Below are positions 23,250 to 34,487 of a stretch of DNA of 64,000 nt, one piece after another. The notes under the pieces are model-generated. The model was not told where the DNA came from, did not search any database, and saw only the letters and a list, made by a program, of their open reading frames with translations. The stretch is from Brachypodium distachyon (Eukaryota; Streptophyta; Magnoliopsida; Poales; Poaceae), in NCBI RefSeq assembly GCF_000005505.3, contig NC_016131.3:29627001-29691000 (forward strand), given 5' to 3'. Made by a program: the position numbers and the translations under genes. Position 1 is the first letter of the stretch. Each line of letters opens with the position of its first letter.

Positions 23250-25265
23250 ATGGGTCAGGAGGAGGAGCAGCAGCGGAGGGCGGCGGGCCTGCTGGCGTCG
23301 CGGGTGGCGCTGCGGGCCGGGGTGGAGAAGTCGCGGGCGCTCAGCCACGCGCTGGGCCGCTCCGCGGCGAAGGTGGAGGAGATCCAGGCCCGGCTGACGA
23401 CGACGGAGGCGGGGGTGCGCCCGATCCGCGCGTCCCCGGACGCGCTCGAGGACGCGGCCGCCAACATCGACCACGCTGTCGGGCCCGCCGCCGCCGTGCT
23501 CAAGGTGTTCGACGCCGTGCACGGCCTCGAGCCGCCGCTCCTGGCGGACGCCGCCGCCGCCGAGGACCTCCCGGGGTACCTCGCCGTCGTCGCCCGCCTC
23601 GAGGAGGCGCTCAAGTTCCTCTCCGACAACTGCGGCCTCGCTGAGCAGTGGCTCGCCGACATCATCGAGTATGTCGGGGAGCACAGCCTCGCCGATCCCC
23701 GCTTCGTGTCCGACCTCGCCGAGGAGCTCGCCCGGCTCAAGAACTCCTCGTCCGACCTGGATGGCGGACTCCTCGCCGCTGCCCTTGACAAGCTCGAGGC
23801 TGAGTTCTGTCGACTCCTTGCCGAACACTCTGCTCCGCTGGCTATGCAGGACCCCGACAATTCCAAACCAACCTCCATCGCGCCACCTCGTATCCCCCCT
23901 GCCGCCGTGAACAAACTCAGCCTGACCGTTGACCGCCTCGCTGCTAATGGGCGGCTCAGCTACTGCGTTGCTGCCTATGCTGATGCTCGTGGGGACACAG
24001 TCAGTGCTAGCCTCCGAGGGCTCGGCCTTGAGTACTTGCAAGACCCTTCTGAAGACGCTCAGGCGCTCAGTACGAGCGTTGAGCTTTGGGGGCGGCATTT
24101 GGAGTTTGCAGTGCGCCACCTCCTAGAAACTGAACGAAAGCTCTGTGTCGCGGTATTTGAGCGGCGACCAGAGGCCGCTCCCTCTTGCTTTGCAGACATT
24201 GCGGCACGTGCTGGCATTCTTGATTTCCTCAAGTTTGGCGGCGCTGTGGCTGATGCCAGGAAAGACCCCATCAAGCTCTTGCGGCTGCTTGACGTGTTTG
24301 ATTCTCTGAATAAGCTGAGGATGGACTTCAACCGGTTGTTTGGTGGAAAGGCATGCGTAGAAATCCAAAGCAGGACTAGGGAGCTTGTGAAGAGGGTGGT
24401 GGATGGTTCTGTTGAAATTTTTGAGGAGTTGCTCGTGCAGGTGGAGCTGCAGCGCAACATGCCACCCCTGTTTAACGGTGCAGTGCCACGCCTTGTTACC
24501 TTTGTTCCCAAGTACTGCAATCAACTCCTTGGCGAGCAATATCGTCCTGTGCTTACGCAAGTGCTTACCATCCACCGCAGCTGGCGCAAGGAAGCGTTCA
24601 ATGACAAGATGCTTGTTGATGCGGTGCTTAAAATTGTTAAAGCTCTTGAGGCCAACTTCGATACATGGTCAAAGACATATGAGGATAAGACACTGCAATA
24701 TCTCTTCATGATGAACACACACTGGCATTTCTTCAAGCACCTGAAGGGTACTAAGATGGTTGAGATCTTGGGTGATTTATGGCTCCGGGAGCATGAGCAG
24801 TATAAAGACTACTACTCGACAAATTTTCTAAGGGAGAGTTGGGGAACACTTGCACCCCTGTTGAGCAGGGATGGTTTGATCTTGTTCTCCAAGGGTCGGG
24901 CTACAGCAAGAGATTTAGTGAAGCAGCGGCTCAAATCGTTCAATGCTAGCTTTGATGAGATGTATCAGAAGCAGTCTGCATGGACCATACCGGACAAGGA
25001 TCTGCAGCAGAGCATATGCCACCTTGTGGTGCAGGCTATAGTGCCTGTTTATCGTAGCTTCATGCAAACCTATGGGCCGCTCGTTGAGCAGGATGTAAGT
25101 GCGAGCAAGTATGTGAAGTACAGTGCCGAAGCCCTTGATAAAATGCTCAGCACTCTCTTCATGCCGAAGCCAACTAGGACCGGAAGTTTACAGCTCAGAA
25201 ACTCAAATGGCAAGATTACCAGTGCAATGACAGGGTTGTATCGGAGTACTTCCACATTGAAGTAG
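23250..25265 (+). CDS. EXO70G: Exocyst complex component EXO70G-type
   Basis: A single uninterrupted exon of 672 codons gives 671 aa, the usual size for plant EXO70G proteins. EXO70 subunits tether secretory vesicles to the plasma membrane within the exocyst. Residues that place it in the G clade include the N-terminal LEEALKFLSDNCGLAEQWL and DNIDHAV-like region, KDPIKLLRLLDVFDSLNKLR, ELLVQVELQRNMPP, WLREHEQYKDYYSTNFLRES and the C-terminal AIVPVYRSFMQTYGPLVEQD followed by KYVKYSAEALDKMLSTLFMP, the last being the typical EXO70 lipid- and Rho-contacting end. The N-terminal part is Ala-rich and helical. The open frame extends upstream to 23187, but 23250 is its first ATG. It is intronless, as expected for this clade. 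The member number (G1/G2) is not decided. Confidence 0.93.
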   Translation: MGQEEEQQRRAAGLLASRVALRAGVEKSRALSHALGRSAAKVEEIQARLTTTEAGVRPIRASPDALEDAAANIDHAVGPAAAVLKVFDAVHGLEPPLLADAAAAEDLPGYLAVVARLEEALKFLSDNCGLAEQWLADIIEYVGEHSLADPRFVSDLAEELARLKNSSSDLDGGLLAAALDKLEAEFCRLLAEHSAPLAMQDPDNSKPTSIAPPRIPPAAVNKLSLTVDRLAANGRLSYCVAAYADARGDTVSASLRGLGLEYLQDPSEDAQALSTSVELWGRHLEFAVRHLLETERKLCVAVFERRPEAAPSCFADIAARAGILDFLKFGGAVADARKDPIKLLRLLDVFDSLNKLRMDFNRLFGGKACVEIQSRTRELVKRVVDGSVEIFEELLVQVELQRNMPPLFNGAVPRLVTFVPKYCNQLLGEQYRPVLTQVLTIHRSWRKEAFNDKMLVDAVLKIVKALEANFDTWSKTYEDKTLQYLFMMNTHWHFFKHLKGTKMVEILGDLWLREHEQYKDYYSTNFLRESWGTLAPLLSRDGLILFSKGRATARDLVKQRLKSFNASFDEMYQKQSAWTIPDKDLQQSICHLVVQAIVPVYRSFMQTYGPLVEQDVSASKYVKYSAEALDKMLSTLFMPKPTRTGSLQLRNSNGKITSAMTGLYRSTSTLK

Positions 25266-28200
25266 CTTCATTTGAAGTTCGAAAAGACTGGATGTACAAA
25301 TGTGCAATAATTTGGTAATCAAGAGTAATTTTCTTCGAGCCAGCCATTGAAGATCCCGGTTGCACGGGAGACATAATAATGGCTTGATGATAAGAGCAGC
25401 TGGAGCATTAGAACATAAACTTCTCCAGCACTGACATAGGGGGGGGGGGGGGGGGGGGAAGGAAACTGAAGTGTCTCCTCAGGGCGTATGAACATCCCTT
25501 TCCCTGGGCTATTCTCTTCACCTTCTATGCAAGCAGTATACTCAATTCATTTTAGGAACTTATGTGGGGGGAACATAAGTTGTGTAATCAGTTCTGGTAT
25601 ATGTCAAAGTTTGATTTTATTTTAGGTGGATATTTAGTCATTCTATATGTTATAAAGCTTTAATTTTATCAGCATGCAGTGAGTTAGATGGAAGTATACG
25701 ACTATGAGTGATTAATTTGACTGACTAGTATATGACTATGAGTACTGCTGCCGCACTTCTTACCTTTTAGTGGCCTGTTATATACTTCTCCATGTTTTGC
25801 TGTAGAGATAAATCATGCATTCCTAAAGGTGCGGTCTCTGGAGTCCTGGAGATGAGAGTTTCCCTTTCTCTGAAGTGTAATTTTGCTTGTTGATGTTGTC
25901 AGTTACTACAGCTCCTGGATTACTGACCTGGCATAACACTCTGCAATGCAACTGCCATGGTATGTGTCCCATATCAAAAGAAATCGCTGAGATTCTTACC
26001 TTGTATGCAAGTGATGTTACATTATGGTTGTACCGAAATGGGAAACAATCACTTGCTGAAGTTGAATTGAGCATGACTGCTAACAGCAGTTCCAATGTTG
26101 ATGTATATCTGCCGCTCACAGGATAAAGCGGCAAGAAGGGCAGCCACGGCGTTGCACGAAGCGAACAAAGTCATGAAACAGAAGCAATTGGGATAAGTTT
26201 TTTTTTTCTGTAGAGATGCTTGTGATAAAGCTAGAGCTGCCAAGTGAAATAGAAATGTCAGCGGGCTTTACCTATATCGGATGGCGTGCAAGGAAAAGCC
26301 TCCTAGTTGTTGCGCACCTCAGCTTGTCGTCGCAACATGGAGAAGGCAACAACCCAGATGAGAAAGTAGCCACAAGTAGGCGTACACGGGACCTCAGAGT
26401 TCCACTTCGGGAACATCGTATAGATGGAAAATATGGTGATAAACCACATAAGTTCGACAGGAAGACAAGCGTAAATGAGAGAATTGTGAACAACATTTTT
26501 TATACAAGACTAATTGTTTTGACAGAACCCAAAAGGAGGTGTCTAAATTCTGCAAGAATGAGTGGAGCAAAGACATTTGAGTAGGTGTTGAAAATCTTAT
26601 GAATCTGGGGCGCATGTATACAAATCTATAATAGAAATTTTGTAGCATCAATCCTTTGGGGGCAAATGCTTTTATAGAAAGTAAAACTAAATAGCAAAAT
26701 TCACATAAAAACTTGGATTCAAAAAATAGGTTTAGCCGAGCAAGTAGGTGAGGGTGACCAAATGACACGTTTCTAACAATTGAAACTAAAGAACTCACCA
26801 ATAGTGAGATCTTGACTACCCACGATGGAGTTTTCACATGTAAGATAAGGCACCCTTAGATAAAAATGAAGCAAAATAACCATGTAAACAGAGAGCATAA
26901 GTACGGGTGCTGAGAACTCGTCAATAGTGAGGCCTCAACCTGCCAAGATGGGTTCACCATGAGTTTGTGTGGGGAAGCAACTTTCGGGTGACAAAACAAG
27001 ATGGACCAGATCCAGATTTCACGATCGTGGTTCTCGGGATGGAAGTAGGAGCACCCGAGAATTCACGATAGCAAGAATACAACTATAATCAAGACGAGAT
27101 TGCATAAATAGTAGCGAGATCTGACTAGCCGAGATAAGACTTGAATGTATGAGCATGAGAAGACAAATTCAGGTCAACAAATTTGCAAGAGGTAGATGTC
27201 CACCAGGACTTCGATGGAAGTAGAACCCAAGGAGCTTTTGCGAGATCCTGACTAAGGATTTGTTCAATAGCCCTCTGCTCCTAGAAATCTGCAACTTTGC
27301 TCCGGTCTCCTCGATTCCGCACTCCTTGACCCAAATCCGGAATTGGGTAATCTGTTCGGTAAAGAACCCCACTCCAATTTGTATATTTTGTTGTAACTAG
27401 TTTGGGATCTGACCTTGCGTGTTATGACTATGGCGCGGGATGTCGATGCGAGATCTTGTTGCGGTTGGATCCGTCGATGAAGAACTTTCGCAAACGGCGA
27501 AAGTTATTAACGGGCCTAGCGCCTTAGAGCGGCGAGTATAAGCAGGAGGGTGTCATCAGGAGATAGGTTCCGGTTGGGAGCGTCGGCGGAAAAACGGCAT
27601 CGATGGTGGGGTGACGCTAGGGTTAGAGATCTATGCATATTGCCTTTGAGGACAGAAGGGGGGAGAGGAGGAGGGGGAAGGTCCGGCTCAAGGCACCCCC
27701 CCCCTCGAATAGGGGTAGTATCGTAAATACTTGCATCTCTGTTCACGGCCAAACGGCTCTACCCACATATCCTCGCTTTGAGAAGACGGAGTCCACCCTA
27801 AAATGTGCCAGGCTCTATAACCTGACTGGCTTCACCGGTACGACTAACCGGTATGGAACACTCACAAGTGAGCATGGAGAGGAAAGTGCAGGTAAAGAAA
27901 AATTGATCAATGGATCACATACCCTTGACCGGGAGGAATATGTTTTTTTGGGTCAAAGAACTCTTCTCGTAGCAAGATATAAACTAGGTGAAATGGTGGT
28001 TCCCATGGATGCACATAGAGTGAACCATATTAGCATAAGTAAAAACAAGCAGAAACAATACGCAAAATCATGCGCCGATCGGATTTCTAACCATATATGT
28101 ATGATAAAATTCGCACAATCTAGTTACCATTAGAGTAGTCTGATTTTGTGGCCTAGCAAAGAGTTCATGGCTAGTAGATTTAGTTACAATTAGACTCTGA

Positions 28201-30435
28201 ACTTAACAAATTCCATAGTATGCGAGGCAGTTCTGAAAGTAAAGTTTCAAGGTTGAGTGTTTCAGGAGGACGCGGAGAGAAATGTAACTTGTTTCACTTA
28301 CAAACAGATACACATGCTTCGAGAGGGTATTGTCTTTAATAAGTTATGTAGAGAATAGGCAAATAAAAAGAATGAGAGATCTAATACTTAATGTTTTCTT
28401 GATGGACTTTCCCAAGCGAGCTTTCTTTTTCCGGCGAATGATGAGTCCTCTTTCAAGCGAATCACATAGTTCTAATGTAATTTTCCTCATTCCTTTAAAA
28501 AAAAAACTATATCGTTGGAGCCATTATCGCCGCAAAGAATAATGCAGATTTTAGCTGCGGCTACCACGAACTTCGCACACTTGAAATTTTTATTCGGCCA
28601 GTCCTTGTTCTGTAGACGTTTCAGTCATTAATTGGTACCAGCTGTCCGCAAAAATCCATTTCGTGTAGAGTTTCCACTTATTTAATTCGCGGTGGAACGT
28701 CCGTTACGTTTGTTTCGCTAGTCGTGAAACAGAAACGGCGCAGCGGAAAATAAGCGTGCGTTTCTTTGAAACTAGCGCGCACATTGCCAGGCATCCATAT
28801 CGTGGAATGCGCTAGCCGAAAAAGGCCCTGCAGGCTCGCGAGTCGGTCCACGGGCCTCAGGCCTTTTTTCTTTGAGCGAACGGGCCTCAGGCCTTTCCCA
28901 CTCAGATTGGACGACACCACCCGACGGTTGTGGGTTGGATGATTGGGCTGGGTCTATGGCCCAAAGCAATTTAACTCCTCCCCGTCCTTCTCCCCTCCCC
29001 GTCTGGAATCTGGATCTCCGAGTCAGCAGAACAGCGACAGACAGACGTGCAAAAAAGGTGAACAGACCCCGCTTGAGACTCTCCATTTTTCTGACCCATC
29101 TCATTCTCCCCAAGGATTTTTTTTTTAATGAAAATTCTCCCATGGATTTGAGTTGAGTGTACGCTAATTCAGTGTTATATCGATAATAGTACTTTCTCTG
29201 TTTTTAAATACTTGTCGCTGTTTTAGATCAGTTAGAACTAAATTCAACGAACGCTAGGATCTGCAGCAACAGAACTAGGATCAGACGAGCAGATCGGATA
29301 AGCTGCTATGATTACATGGCAGGCCTATCTCTCTATCCATATATGTCTCGATCCATCCATCCGTTTCTGTCTTTTTCATATGATAGGATACTTAGTACTA
29401 CGTACGTGCTACTGTACAGAAGATGGCTACGTACATATACATCGTGCGCTGAATCTTGATTCCTTCTGCTTCCAGCTCCATCGGCGACGTCATTTTCGCC
29501 GGCCGGTAGCTTTGGATGGATAAGCAGCTGCCGCAGCCTGTCGGTTCAAGCTCATCGCTGCAAATGGTGACGCAAGCAAACAAGATTAAATACTACTCCC
29601 ACCGGTCACATTTTTCTTTCAAAACCCCACCCCCACCCCCTTTTTTTTTTGCCTCGTTTCATGCACAAAACGGCCAAAAGACCGAGGTTTAAAACAAGGA
29701 GAAGTCTATTCTCCCGGCTCAAAATTCCCTAATAAACGCAATGTCTAGTCTCCTTCCCGCTTCCACTTTTGATATCCGATTCTTTTTATGTTGGATAAAC
29801 TGCTGTTGAATGATCAGTCGGATGATGCCGATCATTTTTTGGATGGTCGTATGGTACGTGTTAGATAAGGATAAATAATGCCATACTGCCTTAGCTTACG
29901 AGTTATGAGCGTGACGAGGACGACGAAAGCTTGGTCGCAAAGTATCTAACCTAAGATACGCAGCTACAAGTGGAGCTTCTTAATTTGGTTACATGATCGA
30001 TCAAAGATAAATTTCTGGGACAAGATCACAAAGATCCCAATTAGTTCCAACTCATACTTCTTGGATGTACTTTATTAATTACTGCTTCAAGCCCAGAGAC
30101 GTCAGCTGTAAGCAAGTTCTCGACACGTCCTGTCTGGAAATTAACAGCTAGTCTCATAGAGGCTGCGCGCGCCAGGAAAATCTAGACATAAAAGAAGATT
30201 ATGACAACGATGGATTAAAAAGTAGCTGATCAGGCGATAAGATAAGATTACTGAGAATATGCAGAGAAGTTGACTGCATTCTGCGTAGTAGAGTACTTAG
30301 TACTTCAAAACGAACGTCTATTTCTAACATACAGTGCTACCTCATCCAATCCATGGCAAGTAGTGGCGATCTGGACTCCTAGCAAAAATAAGGGGACCCT
30401 CGCAAACGGAAAGGTGGTCATATGTTTCACCTCAG
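25266..30435. other. Intergenic region downstream of EXO70G
   Basis: It starts with the EXO70G 3' UTR and includes an 18-base G run (25441-25458). An exon-like segment lies at 26122-26196. Between about 26790 and 27260 there are diverged recurring segments (AATAGTGAGATCTTGACTA-like). A short duplicated CGGGCCTCAGGCCTTT lies near 28851 and 28881. No recognised gene; open frames 27633-28133 and 28872-29156 match nothing I know. Confidence 0.45.
26122..26196 (+). other. Exon-like fragment downstream of EXO70G
   Basis: After a good acceptor (TGCCGCTCACAG) there are 24 codons and a stop, reading an Ala/Lys-rich helical tail that ends HEANKVMKQKQLG. A plausible donor, ATG/GTATGTGT, lies about 160 bp upstream near 25962. 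This could be a 3' UTR intron of EXO70G, the last exon of a decayed gene, or chance. The protein family is not recognised. Confidence 0.25.
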
Positions 30436-30817
30436 AGATTATTTGTTTGGATTGCAACATTCTCAAAATGCTGGAATAGGAAAAAAGTTAGGATTCAATA
30501 TTACTTCTTGTTTGGAGGGAGTACAGATTCAAAATACAATGGGTCTGCAAAACATAGTCCTTAATTTGGAAGTTTCACACAAATTTTGCAGGAATTTGAG
30601 GTTGGAGAAGATGCATGCAAGCCACATACAAAAAAATTCCATGATGCCTAGCCTCTTGTTAGACATTCTTGGAATTGCGGCATAACAATGCAATCTACAT
30701 GATTTTTGGAGGTCACATTCCTTTGATCCAAAAGGCTTCCACATGATTTTTTTCCCCAGTGATTGAAATCCACCAAAATTTCTATAGAAATCCTTCAATC
30801 TAAAGAGGCCAATTATA
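30436..30817. mobile_element. Probable MITE, about 380 bp
   Basis: The right end CTTCAATCTAAAGAGGCC, preceded by TTTCTATAGAAATC, is a terminal sequence I associate with abundant grass MITEs (reverse complement GGCCTCTTTAGATTGAAG). The left end TTTGTTTGGATTGCAACATT is an imperfect inverted match. The interior is AT-rich and non-coding. Target duplication uncertain. Confidence 0.45.
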
Positions 30818-31197
30818 TCAACCAATTTATTGACTTTTTGGCTAGTTCAAAAAATGAATAGGAAAAGCCATTGGGTTTGCATGGTTTAAAGAATCCGTTT
30901 TTTTAACACCTCTAGAATATTCACCCATATTTATATATGATTAATTAAACTTAGTTCAAACTCCTAAATCATAATTTGTGAAAATAAAACGCAAGAGTTG
31001 ACGCGTAGATAAATTCAACAAATAAGTTGAGGTTAGTGTACCGAAGATTTTGACATGTATCCCTTGCTGCAATGTATCAGAACTTTGACTCACCAAACTT
31101 ACTTGGAGGATCTCGTCCTTTTAGCCACGCTATCTATTAGCGACCCAGGAAGGGACAAAGGAATAATACATGTTAGGCTAAGGAGTACCGATGTTTA

Positions 31198-31460
31198 GGG
31201 CATCTCCAATGGCACCCCCAAACCCTCTCCGTTTGTCCATTTGGGAGTCCATGGACAAATATACAACGCAATGAGAACCCCCATTTGTCCTAAAGATGCC
31301 CACATCCCCCATTTTTCCCCAAAATTTGTGCAAAACTTGTCCACTTGTCCTTTTAGACCACATGTCAAAGACTCAATAGAAGGACAGACAGGGGTTTTCA
31401 TTGGGCAACATGATATTTTCTTCACCCCCATTTGTCCAAAAGCCCCAAATGGACAAATGG
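31198..31460. mobile_element. Harbinger/Tourist-type MITE fragment
   Basis: It begins AGGGCATCTCCAATGGCACC, a typical Tourist-like terminus, and repeats CATTTGTCC motifs. An internal inverted pair, CCATTTGTCC and GGACAAATGG, lies near 31430-31460. The matching right terminus is not found, so this is probably a truncated copy. Confidence 0.5.
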
Positions 31461-32229
31461 GGAGAACAAATGAAAGCTCACCTATGTATAGCCCTCCTAG
31501 CTTGTCCCTATACCGCCTGCCTTTGTCTAGAGGGTGGCTAAACTATAGTGTCACATCATTTTTTCAGGTAAAGAAAGAACGGGTCATGACACACACTATC
31601 TAGTGGCATGACAAACATATCAGTTTTCGACTACATTGGGCTAAATTTGTATGACATTGCTATTCTTCCACACCAAAATCGACAAGACTACAACATGTGG
31701 CATATATAGAAATCAAATTCAGGGAGAAGCTGTCAGGTAAAAGAATGAAACAACAACAATGTGAAATTCTAATGATGAACTAGCGTTACTGTGTACCATC
31801 CACATACTATCTCATCAGATAATTAACACCAAAGAAAATATAGTGATATGTATGGGTGTTCTAGTATATGTTGGAGTCAGCCGAACCAAATCCATCCCTT
31901 GAGTGACGTTTTATTTTATTTTCTAAATATTATGTTCATGATAGTCTGATAGGTGACACTTTCAAAACGTATCGGTTTATTTTGAAGTTTAAACTTTATA
32001 TGTTTCCACAAAAATCAATTACTTTGAGGACTAATTCTCGTACTTACTAGCAGAATCTTCAACTTTCTTTCTTTCTATGATTATGCGCAGGAAACTCCTA
32101 GGAATTGGAAGAAACTTGGCAGGTGAGATATACACGGAAGGATGAGGATATCGTGAAAAGATGGCGGGGGGCACATGGCATGGGCGGTTTACATGGCGTG
32201 GGGAAGTTTATGAAGAGTACACGGACATA

Positions 32230-33830
32230 CATAACGGTGGTGGCATTTCTGTTGTACATAGAATGCCCTTGGAGGATGATTATGTGCGGGAGGAGAAGAA
32301 GCTTCGCGGTCTGCGTAAGTGTGTACGCGTCCACAATGTGATGTATATCTCATGAGAACGAAAAAACTAGCGGGTGGAGACGGAACAAAAGGAAGTCGAC
32401 TAGGTAACAACTAGGATACTTTTATCGAAGGAGCGTAGTCGCCGATAAGCGACAATGGTTTATGATTACAAAAAGTTGTGCTGAGTGCGTGCGATGGTAT
32501 CGTGAGTGTGTGCGCGTCTACAATGTGATGTGTATCTTATGAAAAAGAAAAGACGAGCCGGTGGAGATGAACGGAACGAGAGGAAGCTGGCCGAGTGACA
32601 ACTGGGGATACTCTTACCGAAGGAGCGTGGTCGCCGATAAGGCATAAGGGTTTATGATTAGGGAGAAGTTGTGTTGATCATGTGCGTGTGGTAGTATGGT
32701 AGGTGTGTGCGCGTCTACGGTGTGACATGTATCTTTGAAAAAGCAAAGAGGAGCTGGTGGAGATGGGATGCGGAGAATCGGCCGGATGACAATCGAGAAT
32801 ATTGCTATTGAAGGAGCGTATCCGATAAGCGATGGGTTTATGGTTAGGGAAAAGTTGCGTTGATCGTGTACGTGTGGTGTTATGGTAGGTGTGTGCACAC
32901 GCCTACAATGTGATGTGTACCTTTTGAAAAAGAAACAAAAGAAGCCAGTGGAGATGGGGCGCGGAGAACCGGCCGGGTGACAACCGGGGATATTACTATT
33001 GAATGAGCGTGGCTGATAAGCGATAAGGTTTTATGGTTAGGGAAAAGTTGTGTTGATCGTGTACGTGTGATGTTATGGTAGATGTGCGCCCGTGCCTACA
33101 AGTGATGTGTATCTTTTGAAAAGGAAACAAAAGAAGCCAGTGGAGATGGGGGCGCGGAGAACCGTCCGGATGACAACCGGGGATATTACTATTGAATGAG
33201 CGTGGCCGATAAGCGATAAGGTTTTATAGTTAGGGAAAAGTTGTGTTGATCGTGTACGTGTGGTGTTATGGTAGATGTGCGCCCGTGCCTACAATGTGAT
33301 GTGTATCTTTTGAAAAGGAAACAAAAGAAGCCAGTGGAGATGGGGGCGTGGAGAACCGTCCGGATGACAATCGGGGATATTACTATTGAATGAGCGTGGC
33401 CGATAAGCGATAAGAGTTTATGATTGGAAAAAGTGGCGCTAATCGTGTGCGGGCGACGATACCATGGGTGTCCGCACTTATGCAATGTGATGTTTATCTT
33501 ATGAATAAGATAAGGGAAGCTGGTGGAGATGGAGCACAAGATACCTTTTATCGAAGGAACGTGGCCGATAAGCGATAAGGGTTTACGGTTAGGAAAAAGC
33601 CACGGATGATCGCGTGTGTCGTGGTATCATGGATGTGGGTGCGACGGCAATGTGATGTATATCTCGTGAGAAAACATAAAAACAGGTAGAGATGGAACAA
33701 GATAAACCCTTCGAAGGACGATCGGGATACTTTCATGAGGATGGTTGTCGCCGATTAACGATAAGGGTTTTATAATAAAGGTTTTATGATTAAGGGAAAA
33801 AAAAAGCTGCGCGTCATATATGGATGGCAT
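32230..33830. repeat. Tandem array of about 190-bp units
   Basis: The marker GCCGATAAGCGATAAGG, or a close variant, recurs near 32441, 32632, 32822, 33012, 33206, 33400, 33565 and 33750, so the period is about 190-194 bp with two shorter units at the right. Each unit also carries GTGATGTGTATCT, AGGGAAAAGTTG and GGAGATGGGGCGCGGAGAAC-like blocks. The two units around 33012-33400 are nearly identical; outer units are more diverged, as in an array that has expanded from the middle. Reverse-strand frames across it code only for repeated low-complexity peptides. It is not obviously transposon-derived. Confidence 0.85.
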
Positions 33831-33840
33831 GGCATGTCAT

Positions 33841-34133
33841 GGGGGTATACCTGGGCATGGGTGGCCCGGCTTGGCCGGCCAGGCCCGAAGCCCGACGTCC
33901 CGGGCCGGGCTCGGGCCTCAGTTTCCAGTCCCAAGCCCCGCCCGAAAGCCCGAAATGACAAAAAATGGTATTTTTTAGGAAAATAGGTCTAAAAATTATT
34001 TATTTATTCCGAAAAATAATTATTTTAATGCTTAAATGGCATATTTTCAGGATTTCGGGCCAGGGTCGGGCTTCAGGTTTGACCGCCGGACTTTTATGAA
34101 GCCCGGCCCGAGATTTGCCAGGTATACCCGGGG
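33841..34133. mobile_element. GCCCGGCCC-type MITE (hAT-like)
   Basis: The left end GGGGGTATACCTGGGCATG and right end GCCAGGTATACCCGGGG are inverted. Inside, CCCGGCTTGGCCGGCCAGG and GAAGCCCGGCCCGAGATTTG extend the similarity. The centre is AT-rich. The element starts where the tandem array ends and finishes about 150 bp before the OXS3-like TATA box. A target duplication was not resolved, so the superfamily is inferred. Confidence 0.6.
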
Positions 34134-34283
34134 TAGCAAAAAAAGGCTAAGCTAAAACGTGTTGCCGCGCGGTCGCGTGCATGCGGCAGCCTCTGTCCGG
34201 TGCGCCCGCCCCCTTCGCTGCTCCCGACACGTCGTCTCCCGCTCCACGCGTCCACGTCCACCCGTCCTCCTCCGCCCACCGCC

Positions 34284-34289
34284 TATATA
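34284..34289 (+). promoter_or_regulatory. Putative TATA box of the OXS3-like gene
   Basis: CCTATATAC in a GC-rich context, about 200 bp before the ATG at 34488. A CT-rich leader (TTCCTCTCCTTCTGTCTCTC) follows at about the expected transcription start. Confidence 0.6.
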
Positions 34290-34487
34290 CGCCCCCGCGC
34301 CGCGCGCCTTCCTCTCCTTCTGTCTCTCTGTCTCTGTCCTCTCCGCGAACGCTAATAAGCGACTCATCATCTGGTAGGCCGTGGCCATGGCCGTCTGAGC
34401 CCGCCGGGCCGGCTGGCCGTGTCCCGCGCAAGCGCGCGCGGGCGCCATTGATGAGAGCAGCGCCCTTCCCGGCGGCCGGACGTCCCG

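Noticed and set aside
22613..23644. Long plus-strand frame overlapping the EXO70G start
   Set aside because: It is GC-rich, low complexity, in a different frame from the clear EXO70G protein, and lacks any domain; a shadow of leader and exon composition.
23145..24119. 324-codon minus-strand frame inside EXO70G
   Set aside because: An antisense shadow of a GC-rich exon, with no recognised motif.
32614..33539. Minus-strand frames with repeated THVHDQHNFSLTINPY-like peptides
   Set aside because: The peptide repetition simply follows the 190-bp DNA repeat, and frames are broken between units; not treated as a repeat protein gene.
32230..33830. CRISPR array
   Set aside because: Repeats are about 190 bp, continuous and without unique spacers, in a plant nuclear context.
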